The notes under the pieces were generated by a model. The model saw nothing but the letters and a program-made list of their open reading frames with translations, was not told the origin of the DNA and ran no database searches. A stretch of DNA of 64,000 nucleotides from DSYU01 sp963827605 (GTDB lineage: Bacteria > Chloroflexota > Anaerolineae > Anaerolineales > Anaerolineaceae), in NCBI GenBank assembly GCA_963827605.1, contig CAWHBK010000001.1:620001-684000 (forward strand), written 5' to 3'. Positions within the stretch are counted from its first letter, which is position 1. Every line of letters starts with the position of its first letter. Positions 17,017 through 25,426 of the stretch are shown one piece after another. A program made the translations under genes and the position numbers.

Positions 17017-18132
17017 TTATGGCACGACCCAGGTGATGAAATCCAGGTCAATCTGCCCTTTTTCGAAATCAATAGACTTGAACATCATCCTTCCCGGCAA
17101 ACCTCGCGTTGTCCGGTAACACAGGTACATGCCCACCTTGGCCTGCTCCAACATAACCGGGGCATTGGTGGAATTATCCTGACCGCAATCGAATAATTGC
17201 GGTTGGATTGCCCCAAAGGAAACCAGGTGCACCCCGGTCAATGGCGCCAGCTGGATTTCCCCCGTCTCTGGGCTCAGCAGGCGCACATCATCCTCTTGCT
17301 CCTGATTGATTCGTGCGGTGTCCAGATCAATCCCTTCCCCCACAGCTAAAATCAGGGAACCGCTGGCATAGATCACTGGCGTAGGCGTAGCGTCAAAAAT
17401 GGTTGCGGTCACTGTGGGCGTATCTACCGGAACGACAACAATCCGCACCCAGAACGGCGCATCCCCATTTGGCCCAATGCCAAATAATTCGCCCGCCGAA
17501 TTGCGCATTTTCCAGTTGCTCTGGTACGTGCCCGGCGCTGCCGGCGCCATCATATCCACGGTGACATCAATCGAAGCTCCCCAACTGGCCGTACTACCCA
17601 GCGGCTGAACCTGGTTCAGCCCCAGGTTCGTTCCTGAAAACCAAACCAGAGCATAATCCCGGGTCCACGGGCAGCTGCCGGCATTTACCAACCGCCAGGT
17701 TTTGGAGAAGTATTCACCGGGCAGAAAACGCGAACCATCCGGTACGTTAATGTCGATGGGGTAACCGAGCTGCGCCAGATCACAGGGCGCGGCCAGGGCC
17801 TGACCATCCGCAACTGCGGGCCTGGGTGTTTTTGACGCCATTGGTATCTGGGCCAATGGATCTACTTTCGTCAGGGTTGCCTCGGTGTTTGAAATCGCAG
17901 GTGGCTTGCTCACAGCGAACGGCGGTTCCGGTGAAGGCGTAGATGAAGCAACCGGAACATTAATTGAAACGGGAAGCCCCTGTGCCGTTTGAGTCAGGAG
18001 CACCGATACGGTACCATAATGCTGTTCAACCTCACTTTGCGAAGAATCAGGTAAATATCGGGAAGGAATATTACAGGAAACCAACCCATTTATCACCAAA
18101 AAGCAAAGAAGAAAGCAAACTTTTTTCTTCAT
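17017..18132 (-). CDS. Lipoprotein with an NBR1-type FW (four-tryptophan) domain
   Basis: The 371-residue protein starts MKKKVCFLLCFLVINGLVSC, a lipoprotein signal with the lipobox Cys at residue 20. A Pro/Ser/Thr-rich linker follows. Residues about 134-235 match the immunoglobulin-like FW domain: FLPGEYFSKTWRLVNAGSCPW, LVWFSGTNLG, and a Pro-Gly-Thr-Tyr turn before NWKMRNSAGELFG. This fold is best known from eukaryotic NBR1 but also occurs in bacterial surface proteins. The C-terminal third (about 250-371) is unassigned and has Cys in LFDCGQDN and MYLCYRTTRGLPGRMMFKS, perhaps forming a second beta domain. It is probably anchored to the outer face of the membrane. It is the first gene of the rsmI operon. 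Its function is unknown. Confidence 0.8.
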   Translation of the reverse strand: MKKKVCFLLCFLVINGLVSCNIPSRYLPDSSQSEVEQHYGTVSVLLTQTAQGLPVSINVPVASSTPSPEPPFAVSKPPAISNTEATLTKVDPLAQIPMASKTPRPAVADGQALAAPCDLAQLGYPIDINVPDGSRFLPGEYFSKTWRLVNAGSCPWTRDYALVWFSGTNLGLNQVQPLGSTASWGASIDVTVDMMAPAAPGTYQSNWKMRNSAGELFGIGPNGDAPFWVRIVVVPVDTPTVTATIFDATPTPVIYASGSLILAVGEGIDLDTARINQEQEDDVRLLSPETGEIQLAPLTGVHLVSFGAIQPQLFDCGQDNSTNAPVMLEQAKVGMYLCYRTTRGLPGRMMFKSIDFEKGQIDLDFITWVVP

Positions 18133-18263
18133 AAGGTCTTTCTCATTCTACCAAAGTTTTCCTTTATAGAAGAATGAACTTATGAATCTCGCCTGGCCTG
18201 GAAATATTCCCAGTGCAGTTTTTCACAGGATCGAATACAATTGGATAAATAATGGAGATTTAT

Positions 18264-19085
18264 ATGCAGCCTACCCGCCAAATCCATCAATGTTACCGGT
18301 ACTCAGATTCTACCTCTATCTGGGAGTCAGAAGATACACCTGTGATTACGGAAGCAACCGTGACTCTGAACGTGAACGGCACAACCTGGTTAAGTTTTGC
18401 CTGTACTCCAACCAACCTGGATGCCCTGGCGGCCGGTTTCCTTTTCAATGAAGGTTTTATCGCGCGCCAGGATGAGATTGCGATCCTTGAGGTATGCAAA
18501 CAAGGCACCCACGTAGACGTGTGGCTTAAAAAAAGCATTGAACGCCCGGAAAACTGGCAGCGGACATCAGGCTGTACGGGCGGGCTGACCGCCGCCAGCG
18601 AACAAAAAATTGCTGTGCCGGTGTTGGGACATCAAAAAATATCACCCTCCGATTTACTACACTGCATGGATTTGCTTACCCGAAGCCAGGATTTGTATCG
18701 CGAAGCTGGGGGCGTGCACAGCTCGGCAATCTGCGATGGGCAGGAAATCCGGGTATGGGTTGAAGACATTGGACGCCATAATACCATTGATAAGCTGGCC
18801 GGGCGGATGCTGCTTGAGGGTATCCAGGTCCAGCCAATTATCCTGATCACAACCGGCAGGATAAGCTCAGATATGCTCCAAAAAGCTGCCCGCCTGGGTG
18901 CGGAGGTTGTCGTCTCACGCACCTCGCCCACCACCCAATCCGTGGCGCTGGCCGAACAGTCCGGTATAACGCTGGTGGGATATGCGCGGCGCGATCAATT
19001 CCTGGTATATAGCCACCCCGCCAGGTTAGAGTCTCAGCCCACCTTACGAGCAAGTTCCTCTGCTCGGCGGAAATCCTCAGGATAG
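18264..19085 (+). CDS. fdhD: Formate dehydrogenase accessory sulfurtransferase FdhD
   Basis: FdhD passes sulfur from a cysteine desulfurase to the molybdenum cofactor of formate dehydrogenase. Visible family marks are EATVTLNVNGTTWLSFACTPTNLDALAAGFLFNEGFI, the catalytic-loop stretch TSGCTGG near residue 100, VWVEDIGRHNTIDKLAG and ILITTGRISSDMLQKAARLGAEVVVSRTSPT. The loop has one Cys where the E. coli protein has two. I prefer the ATG at 18264, preceded by GGAG, over the one at 18252. The 3' end runs 52 bases into the convergent mobA gene. No formate dehydrogenase gene is in the window. Confidence 0.92.
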   Translation: MQPTRQIHQCYRYSDSTSIWESEDTPVITEATVTLNVNGTTWLSFACTPTNLDALAAGFLFNEGFIARQDEIAILEVCKQGTHVDVWLKKSIERPENWQRTSGCTGGLTAASEQKIAVPVLGHQKISPSDLLHCMDLLTRSQDLYREAGGVHSSAICDGQEIRVWVEDIGRHNTIDKLAGRMLLEGIQVQPIILITTGRISSDMLQKAARLGAEVVVSRTSPTTQSVALAEQSGITLVGYARRDQFLVYSHPARLESQPTLRASSSARRKSSG

Positions 19086-19633
19086 TTGATATTGACGAAA
19101 GAGCGAAACTCAGGATCGTAGGGCAGCACTTCTTGAGGTTCCAGCACGCGGACTTTAACAGCCGGGAACCAGGCAATCAATTTGCGTTCGCCGGTTTCAA
19201 TCGCCGCATGGATTACTGGCAGGCAAGTTTCCCGGCGATAAACCGCGTGAAGGGGTTCCAACCCGGTTGGCGAGCGCGGAATCACCACGTCTGCATTTTC
19301 TTTCAAAAGTAGATGGATCTGCGCGCGCAGCAAATCGAGGTTTATAAAAGGCATGTCGCAAGCAACTACGGCCACAAAGGGCTGGCGGGCAGCCGATAAA
19401 GCGGTATACAACCCGCCCAAAGCGCCCGTACCGGGCAGGATGTCGGTGAAAAGGGGCAGGTCTAAGAAAGCATAATCTGCCGGCTGGTTCGTGGTGATGA
19501 TCAGCTCATCCGCCAGTTTACTCAACCGGTTGGTCAGATACGCGATGAGCGGCTGGCCCAGAAACAGCATTAATGCTTTATCCTGGCCCATCCGGCTGGA
19601 AAGCCCACCTGCCTGAATCGCAATCGTTAGCAT
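19034..19633 (-). CDS. mobA: Molybdenum cofactor guanylyltransferase
   Basis: MobA attaches GMP to molybdopterin, giving the guanine dinucleotide cofactor used by formate dehydrogenases and related enzymes. The nucleotide-binding start is TIAIQAGGLSSRMGQDKALM. It is followed by DILPGTGALGGLYTALSAA and VVACDMPFINLDLL, the metal-binding Asp region. The product has 199 residues, as usual. I choose ATG 19633. The frame extends to 19681, but without similarity. It faces fdhD with overlapping 3' ends. Both genes serve molybdoenzyme maturation, which makes the pairing meaningful. Confidence 0.92.
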   Translation of the reverse strand: MLTIAIQAGGLSSRMGQDKALMLFLGQPLIAYLTNRLSKLADELIITTNQPADYAFLDLPLFTDILPGTGALGGLYTALSAARQPFVAVVACDMPFINLDLLRAQIHLLLKENADVVIPRSPTGLEPLHAVYRRETCLPVIHAAIETGERKLIAWFPAVKVRVLEPQEVLPYDPEFRSFVNINYPEDFRRAEELARKVG

Positions 19634-19756
19634 CGTATGCCTATTATCGCATTTTCCACAACAGAAACCAACCACAAACAAAGCTTGCTATACAATCCTG
19701 CTCGTTGTATGATTGGCGAAAGAGCGTTATTAATAGATGATAAAGAACTCGAGATT

Positions 19757-21688
19757 ATGATGCTGCCAGATCCCGAACGACTACTCACAAAAACAGATGA
19801 TTCTGATCCAATCGGAGACAGCCAGGCGCTGCTGGCCAGCGCGCATGAAACCGTTGATAAGGCGCGTCATTATGACTCATATCGTCTTGCGCAAAGCCTG
19901 ACGACGTACGCGCGACTGCTCGTTCAGGATGGTCAGTATGAACGCGCCCGGGAATGCGCGGATGAAGTAATTCAACTGGAACAGCGCACAAACAATACGG
20001 CGGAAGCCATTATCACGCTTGGAATATGCGCGGCAAAAACCAATCACCTGGACGAAGCGGAAAAATATTTCAACCAGGCCGCCGATTTGAGCCGTAAAGT
20101 GGGTTACCCATTGGGGTTGGCGCGCTCGCTCCAAAACCAGACCAGCCTGGTGCTGTTCGTCCGCGGGCAGTTCCACCTGGCGCTTACCCTGGTGGAGGAA
20201 GCCGGGATTCTCCTGGATGAACAGGGCAGCAAACATTGGACCGAGCCTTTTCTGCGCGGGATGATCTACCAAATTGTTGGCGACCGGCGCCACTGCCGCC
20301 AGGTTCTGGATGAGCTGGTTCTGCAAATCGAACCCGGTACGCGTCTCGCGGCTGCCTACTACTTCCTGTGGGCACGTCTGGCCATCGACGAGGATGAACT
20401 CGAACAGGCCAAAGAATATCTTCGCCTGGGCCTGCGCATTGCCAACCGCATTGGTGAGACAGAGCTCAATTTATGGGTCCGCCTCGAATACAGCCGCTAC
20501 CACCGGTCAAAGAAAGAAGCTCCGGCAGCCCGAACCTGGGCCGAGGATGCGCTGCATCACGCGCAGCGCAATGGCTCGCTGTACTTTTCGGGATTGGCAC
20601 TCCTCGAACGCGCGCAAGATACCTGGGATTCTGGGGACCGGGCTGGCGCGGAAGCGGATCTGGAAGAGGCCGTTCGCTTGCTCGAGCCGCTGGGCGCCGC
20701 GTATGATCTGGCGCGCGCCCGCTTCTTACGAGCCCTTTGGTACCAGCAGTCCAACCGTACCAATCGTGAGGCCGCCTGGTCAGAAGCAGTAAAGTACATC
20801 ATCCAGGCGGGGTATGCCTTTATTCTTGAAAAAGAACAAGATCTGGCGTTCCCATTGATCGCAACGCACATGCGCAGCAAGACCCCGGAAGTCCGCTCGT
20901 TGACCGAAGAGCTTTTACGCCACCTGGCCAATGTTCCTCCCCCACCCCTGCGCATCACCGGCCTGGGACAATTTTCCGTTTGGAAAGGCCGGCGGAGAAT
21001 TGCCGATCAGGTATGGAAACGCCGTAAATCTGGAGAGTTGTTCCGCTATCTCCTCCTCCACCCTAACCGGGCTGCCGGCCATGAGGTAATCATCGAGGCC
21101 CTGTGGCCTGATTCTAGTTCCGACAGTCCGGTAGACCTGCTGCATCAAGCCACCTCAGCTCTGCGCCACGCGCTTGAACCCGATCTGCCGGATAAATTCC
21201 CCTCCCGCTATCTCAAGGTTGAGGGCGAGCATATCGCGTTAAGCCTGCCCCCCGGTTCCGAGGTCGATTTTGAGCATTTCGAGCGTGTCTTACCCCTGGC
21301 AATCCAGGCCAAAAGCGCCGAACGCTTACAAGAAGCGCTCAGTTTATATGCTGGTGAATTGTTCCCATCCGACCGTTATGCCGATTGGAGCGAGGAGAAA
21401 CGCCAGTCGCTGGCAGAACTACACCAGCGCGGCCTGTTATCTTTGGCAAAAGCCTACCTGGATCAGAATCAATTTTACAATGCCATCAATTGCAGCCGCC
21501 AAATCCTGAGCATAGACGCATGGAATGAAGATGCGGTCCTGCTGGCTATGCAGGCTTACGCAGGCATGCAAGATACTCCGCACGCGCTGCAAATGTACCA
21601 GGAGTTGGAACGCACGCTCGAGAAGGAGCTGGGAATTGTTCCCCGCCTGGATATCCGTACCCTCGCGGAAGCGCTGCGGAAACGTTAA
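19757..21688 (+). CDS. Transcriptional regulator with TPR repeats and a C-terminal SARP-type module
   Basis: The first 430 residues or so are TPR-like helices (YERARECADEVIQLE, LDEAEKYFNQAADLSRKVG, AGAEADLEEAVRLL). A winged-helix DNA-binding domain follows, ITGLGQFSVWKGRRRIADQVWKRRKSGELFRYLLLHP with EVIIEALWP. The end is a bacterial transcriptional activator domain (ALSLYAGELFPSDRYADW to YQELERTLEKELGI). The order is the reverse of AfsR-type SARPs, which carry the DNA-binding part first, and no ATPase domain is present. TPRs probably sense a protein or peptide. The start is uncertain: ATG at 19637, 19709 or 19757 are possible, none with a strong ribosome site. It diverges from mobA, so it might regulate that locus, but this is only inferred from position. 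Confidence 0.8.
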   Translation: MMLPDPERLLTKTDDSDPIGDSQALLASAHETVDKARHYDSYRLAQSLTTYARLLVQDGQYERARECADEVIQLEQRTNNTAEAIITLGICAAKTNHLDEAEKYFNQAADLSRKVGYPLGLARSLQNQTSLVLFVRGQFHLALTLVEEAGILLDEQGSKHWTEPFLRGMIYQIVGDRRHCRQVLDELVLQIEPGTRLAAAYYFLWARLAIDEDELEQAKEYLRLGLRIANRIGETELNLWVRLEYSRYHRSKKEAPAARTWAEDALHHAQRNGSLYFSGLALLERAQDTWDSGDRAGAEADLEEAVRLLEPLGAAYDLARARFLRALWYQQSNRTNREAAWSEAVKYIIQAGYAFILEKEQDLAFPLIATHMRSKTPEVRSLTEELLRHLANVPPPPLRITGLGQFSVWKGRRRIADQVWKRRKSGELFRYLLLHPNRAAGHEVIIEALWPDSSSDSPVDLLHQATSALRHALEPDLPDKFPSRYLKVEGEHIALSLPPGSEVDFEHFERVLPLAIQAKSAERLQEALSLYAGELFPSDRYADWSEEKRQSLAELHQRGLLSLAKAYLDQNQFYNAINCSRQILSIDAWNEDAVLLAMQAYAGMQDTPHALQMYQELERTLEKELGIVPRLDIRTLAEALRKR

Positions 21689-21757
21689 TCTCCCAGGATG
21701 GAGACCCGTCAGTCCTCTGTCAGTAGGTGTTGTTATGCTATCTATGAGGATAGACGG

Positions 21758-21988
21758 ATGCGAAAGAGGCAAACTTTTTTACTAACGATCTTGACTCCTG
21801 AAAATGGAGCAACTGCTTTTTGTGGGCGGCTAAAAGTAATCTCTTCGGGCAAAACCTGCACGTTTACCAGCCTTGAAGAGCTATACCGCCTGATTGCCTC
21901 AGAAATGGATGAAGATGTCCTTCAGCGGCTCGTCCGTGATGATCTCACGCAAAAAGCGCTGTGTGACCTGTCTGACCATCCAGAATAA
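21758..21988 (+). CDS. Small hypothetical protein
   Basis: The 76-residue protein begins MRKRQTFLLTILTPENGATAFCGRLK. Its N-terminus is basic with a short hydrophobic stretch, the middle reads FTSLEELYRLIASEMDEDVLQRL, and the end is acidic. GAGGATAGACG precedes the ATG. I do not recognise a family. It lies 70 bases after the regulator gene on the same strand and could be co-transcribed with it. Confidence 0.5.
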   Translation: MRKRQTFLLTILTPENGATAFCGRLKVISSGKTCTFTSLEELYRLIASEMDEDVLQRLVRDDLTQKALCDLSDHPE

Positions 21989-22043
21989 ATCCTCCTGGCA
22001 TTGAACTCTTCAAGCAAGTGCGGGAATCAGGGGTCCGCATTTG

Positions 22044-22077
22044 AAAGAGGCCCACTATTTGTGAGCCTCTTTTTTCT
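22044..22077. terminator. Rho-independent terminator between convergent small genes
   Basis: An 8-bp stem AAAGAGGC / GCCTCTTT with a 13-base loop is followed by a T run. It lies between the plus-strand small gene ending at 21988 and the minus-strand small gene ending at 22082. Confidence 0.7.
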
Positions 22078-22081
22078 TCTT

Positions 22082-22279
22082 TTAGCGTTTTCCTTCTTTG
22101 AGAAGGTCGCGGATCAAGTCAAGAAACTCGTTCCATTCCTCTTCAAAGAAATTGACCGTAACATTGTTTAATTGCAGATTATAGGTTGTCTCCCCATCCG
22201 GCTCCTCCGCACGCCAGATGGAATAGTTCTCCGTCTCAACGACTGTCTGGATTTTTGGTTCTTGACCGTTTCCTGCCAT
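22082..22279 (-). CDS. Small acidic hypothetical protein
   Basis: The 65-residue protein contains IQTVVETENYSIWRAEEPDGETTYNLQLNNVTVNFF and ends with an amphipathic helix, EEEWNEFLDLIRDLLKEGKR. It has no Cys and no membrane segment. The predicted layout is a small beta-sheet followed by a helix. I do not recognise a family. It lies 68 bases after the AI-2E-family gene on the same strand and ends at a terminator. Confidence 0.6.
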   Translation of the reverse strand: MAGNGQEPKIQTVVETENYSIWRAEEPDGETTYNLQLNNVTVNFFEEEWNEFLDLIRDLLKEGKR

Positions 22280-22347
22280 AGCTTCTACCTCCCGGTATTC
22301 GAAATATTAAAATGAATGGCACCCGGTACCCCGCCGGTACCCTGCGG

Positions 22348-23643
22348 CTATTTATTCTGATCGCCCGGTAACCGCGCAGGACGTCTCTCGATTTTTTTCC
22401 ACAATCGAAGATAGCGTTCCCGTAAGTTGGGCCATAATGATATCTGCAAAACATGCGAAGGTCCTGGAATTGTCTCCATTCCTGCCCAGGGGTCCTGGTC
22501 AAACAATTTGGCAAGGATATATTCTAGAAACAGTTTTACCGTCGCCAAAACCGGAGCTGCCAACACCACACCAATAACCCCGAGCAGATTGAACGCCACG
22601 AGTGCGGAGACCATTACGGCAGCCGGGTGAACGCGCAGCGCGTTCGACATCAGGCGAGGGACCACCACGTTATCCATGATCACGTCAACCATCCAGGCTA
22701 TGCCAACCACCAGCCCCACGTAGGCCAGGGGCGAGATGCCGAAAAGGGTGCTGCCCTGGAAAAAGGCCACCAATCCATAACTGGTCCAGGCAACAAACGG
22801 ACCAACGTAAGGGACAAAGCGCGCCAGGCCGGCGAGCAGCGCCAGCCCAAAGAAAAAGTGCACCCCCAGGCCCCCCAATAGTATGTTGTAGATCAGAATC
22901 GTGAGCAGAACAATCGTAATTTGCCCGCGCAGGAAGGCATTCCAAATCCGGTTGAGCGCGCTCCCTAACTGCTGAAGATCATCATCATATCCGGGGATAT
23001 TCAAGTTGAACAATCGGTTCGGAAAGCCGCCACTCTCTGCCAGCATAAAGTAGGAAACCAGCAGGATAAAGAACATCCAGCCAAAGAAGTTCGCCGCGCT
23101 GGCTGCAACCGAAACGACCGAAGAACCGGCCCGGGAGAGCAGCGGCTGAACCGCACCCAGGATTTGCTGTGCAAGCGCGTTTACATCCAGCAATTGCAGA
23201 TTGAAGGTAAAAGGTCCAATCAGAAGCGGGTGTGAAGTAACATCGGCAATAAAGGCTGGCAGCCCCTTTAGCGCATTTTCAAGAAAGGTGATCAAACTCT
23301 GCACCTGTTCAATCACCGCCAGGCCGCCGATGGCGATAGAGCCAAGGAAAATGATCAGCAAAACCAGGTAAATGAACGTTGCGGTGCTGCGCCAGGAGAG
23401 CCGCAGCGTGCGGCGCACCAGGTCGGTAAGCGGATAGAACAGGTAAGCCAGGATAAATGCCAGCAGAAGCGGGCCGACAATATTGAGAAAACGAAACAAA
23501 AGGAAAGCGCTGATCGCCACGACCGACAGGCCAACGATCAGCTTGGTCGTCGACCCCCAGCGCGGCGAGCGCGGTCCTAAATTGGGCGGGTCCGGCGCCC
23601 CGCTGACGGGCACCTCAATTACAACCTGGTCATTATCGTCCAT
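22348..23643 (-). CDS. AI-2E family transporter (PerM-like)
   Basis: This multi-pass membrane protein has about 431 residues. Its N-terminal hydrophobic pair is STTKLIVGLSVVAISAFLLFRF and VGPLLLAFILAYLFYPLTD. A large central segment precedes a C-terminal group of helices. The diagnostic family sequences GQITIVLLTILIYNILLGGLG, ARFVPYVGPFVAWTSY and NVVVPRLMSNALRVHPAAVMVSAL are present. Members have been linked to AI-2 export or Na+/H+ antiport, and the substrate here is unknown. The ATG at 23643 follows AAGG with suitable spacing. It lies 18 bases after the FHA gene, so the two are probably one operon. Confidence 0.88.
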   Translation of the reverse strand: MDDNDQVVIEVPVSGAPDPPNLGPRSPRWGSTTKLIVGLSVVAISAFLLFRFLNIVGPLLLAFILAYLFYPLTDLVRRTLRLSWRSTATFIYLVLLIIFLGSIAIGGLAVIEQVQSLITFLENALKGLPAFIADVTSHPLLIGPFTFNLQLLDVNALAQQILGAVQPLLSRAGSSVVSVAASAANFFGWMFFILLVSYFMLAESGGFPNRLFNLNIPGYDDDLQQLGSALNRIWNAFLRGQITIVLLTILIYNILLGGLGVHFFFGLALLAGLARFVPYVGPFVAWTSYGLVAFFQGSTLFGISPLAYVGLVVGIAWMVDVIMDNVVVPRLMSNALRVHPAAVMVSALVAFNLLGVIGVVLAAPVLATVKLFLEYILAKLFDQDPWAGMETIPGPSHVLQISLWPNLRERYLRLWKKIERRPARLPGDQNK

Positions 23644-23661
23644 TGACACCTTTTCTTTGGA

Positions 23662-24321
23662 TTAAGGACAGGCTCCCGCCGGCCAAATAGGAAGCAGGCA
23701 CCAAAAATCACGCGGTGCATTCCATAAAAGAACAGATACGCACACGCAGGAGAGCAGCAGCACGGCAGCCAGAACAATCCAGATCACTGGCGAACGGCGC
23801 TGCTCCACCGGCATTTCAGGAGCGTAGGCGGTGGGAACCTGACCGGCATATGAATCGACAGAACGGGGCGCCTGGCTGCTTGGAGGAGGATAAGCCGGCT
23901 GCTGCGGGGGCGTGTAAGGCGGCGGAGCAGCGGGCGGCGGTGTGTATACCTGGGCCTGTCCCTGATTGCCGTACGATGGACGAGACGCAGGGTTAACAAC
24001 AGTGGCGTCCTGGTCAAAATCGGAAGATTCAAAAACCAGGCTCATCCGTTCACCAAACGTGATCACATCCCCTGGGCGCAGCATATTGGGCCCCATCAGG
24101 CGCTGGCCGTTGACAAACGTTCCATTGGTTGAGCCAAGATCTTCCAGAACGAAAGTATTGCCCTGTGTAAAAAGACGCGAATGACGACGGGAGATTTCCG
24201 GATCATTGATGACAACGTCATTGCTCAAATCACGGCCAATGAACATCTCATTTTTGTCCAGGGGATATTCCTTTCCCACGGACGGACCCGATCGCATCAC
24301 CAGCCGGAAGTTGGATTGCAT
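23662..24321 (-). CDS. FHA-domain protein with a C-terminal membrane anchor
   Basis: The 219-residue protein starts with a forkhead-associated domain (about 3-92). Its phosphothreonine-binding marks are FIGRDLSNDVVINDPEISRRHSRL, LEDLGSTNGTFVNGQRL and LRPGDVITFGE. A Pro/Gln/Tyr-rich linker (PPPAAPPPYTPPQQPAY) follows, then one hydrophobic segment near residues 183-203 (VIWIVLAAVLLLSCVCVSVLLW). The FHA part is therefore probably cytoplasmic and tethered to the membrane. No Ser/Thr kinase is in the window. I choose ATG 24321, preceded by GAGGAGACT. The earlier ATG at 24354 adds a short unrelated tail. Confidence 0.88.
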   Translation of the reverse strand: MQSNFRLVMRSGPSVGKEYPLDKNEMFIGRDLSNDVVINDPEISRRHSRLFTQGNTFVLEDLGSTNGTFVNGQRLMGPNMLRPGDVITFGERMSLVFESSDFDQDATVVNPASRPSYGNQGQAQVYTPPPAAPPPYTPPQQPAYPPPSSQAPRSVDSYAGQVPTAYAPEMPVEQRRSPVIWIVLAAVLLLSCVCVSVLLWNAPRDFWCLLPIWPAGACP

Positions 24322-24400
24322 AGTCTCCTCCTTGTTATTTCGTCCTTGATACAAGTTTAATGGGAATAATATAGAATGTCAATTAACTAAAGCGCCTATT

Positions 24401-25156
24401 TTACAAACCTTCATCCCGGTGGATCTGGCAGTCAAATACTTCCTCAAACGCGGCCAGAACCGCATCGCATACCTGCCGAATATCTGGAACTGGTTCGATC
24501 AGATCGGCCAGATTGGCCATCTGAACCTGCTCCAGCCCACACGGAACAATCCCTTTCCAGTATAGCGGATCAGTGGTTATATTGAGTGCAAAGCCATGCC
24601 TGGAAACACCCTGAACATCCACTTTCAGGCCAATCGAAGCGATTTTGGCCGGCGCCGGTTTTCGGGCAGGGTCGCAGCGCGGGCAGCGCCCCCACACGTC
24701 CGCCGCCACCCATACCCCGGTCAGGCCTTCTCGCTGGCCGGCGACAATACCTAACCGCGCCAGGGCAAAAATCAGGGTTTTTTCCAGCCTGCGCACATAA
24801 CCAACAAAGTCTGCTTGCGGAAGGCGCTCGCCCGCCCAGCCAGGCGGCGCAAGAGGCAGCAGCGGGTAGCCGACCAGCTGGCCCGGGCCGTGATAGGTCA
24901 CGTCCCCACCGCGGTCAACCCAGCGGAGCGCCACGCCCTTTTCAGCCCGCTGCGCTTCATCCCACAGCACGTTCTCGAGCTGCCCGCGTCTTCCAAGGGT
25001 ATAAATGTGAGGATGCTCCAACAGCAGCAGCGTAGGCGGGCGCTGGCCAGTCCGAATCTCCTTCGCCAGACTGTCCTGCATGCGCCAGGCTTCATCATAA
25101 TCAATGCTACCCAGCCAGCGCGCTTCCCAAACCGGTTTTTCCAATGGATCTTCCAA
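24401..25156 (-). CDS. lipB: Octanoyl-[ACP]:protein N-octanoyltransferase LipB
   Basis: LipB moves octanoyl groups from acyl carrier protein to lipoyl domains, such as that of the E2 encoded at 2.2-3.7 kb. The 251 residues show LLLEHPHIYTLGRRG, RGGDVTYHGPGQLVGYPLL and the catalytic pair: Lys in AKIASIGLKV and Cys in GIVPCGLEQ. An insertion just before the catalytic Lys, DVWGRCPRCDPARKPAP, contributes a CxxC pair absent from E. coli LipB. It could bind metal or be merely structural. The ATG at 25156 is the first codon of the conserved region. No lipA is in the window. Confidence 0.92.
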   Translation of the reverse strand: MEDPLEKPVWEARWLGSIDYDEAWRMQDSLAKEIRTGQRPPTLLLLEHPHIYTLGRRGQLENVLWDEAQRAEKGVALRWVDRGGDVTYHGPGQLVGYPLLPLAPPGWAGERLPQADFVGYVRRLEKTLIFALARLGIVAGQREGLTGVWVAADVWGRCPRCDPARKPAPAKIASIGLKVDVQGVSRHGFALNITTDPLYWKGIVPCGLEQVQMANLADLIEPVPDIRQVCDAVLAAFEEVFDCQIHRDEGL

Positions 25157-25199
25157 CCTGTTCCTTAATTTCCTCCCATGATGATTATAACCCGCAAGC

Positions 25200-25254
25200 C
25201 AGGCAAAGGTAGTGGCGCAAAGGTAGCGGCATAGCGGCGCAAAAGTAGCGGCTG
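25200..25254. repeat. Short imperfect tandem repeat
   Basis: Three to four imperfect copies of a unit like GGCGCAAAGGTAGC occur between lipB and the clpB promoter. They do not encode anything evident. Confidence 0.5.
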
Positions 25255-25369
25255 CCTTTTATAAAGACGTTTTACGGGAAGGATCGGTTCCAGAATGTTT
25301 CGCAATCGGAAATTTTGATCATATTCTGATTTTTTATTAACGGGATTCCTATTTTTAAATGCTATATTG

Positions 25370-25397
25370 TTGACAACCTGGTATTACATGATCAGGT
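25370..25397 (+). promoter_or_regulatory. clpB promoter with an adjoining inverted repeat
   Basis: A consensus -35 hexamer TTGACA lies at 25370-25375. Directly behind it is an imperfect palindrome, ACCTG (25376-25380) to CAGGT (25393-25397), which would cover the spacer and -10 region. The -10 itself is poor. The layout suggests repression. It matches neither the CIRCE nor the HAIR heat-shock consensus I know. Confidence 0.45.
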
Positions 25398-25426
25398 AAG
25401 GAGTCATTATTCCAGGAGTTAACCCA

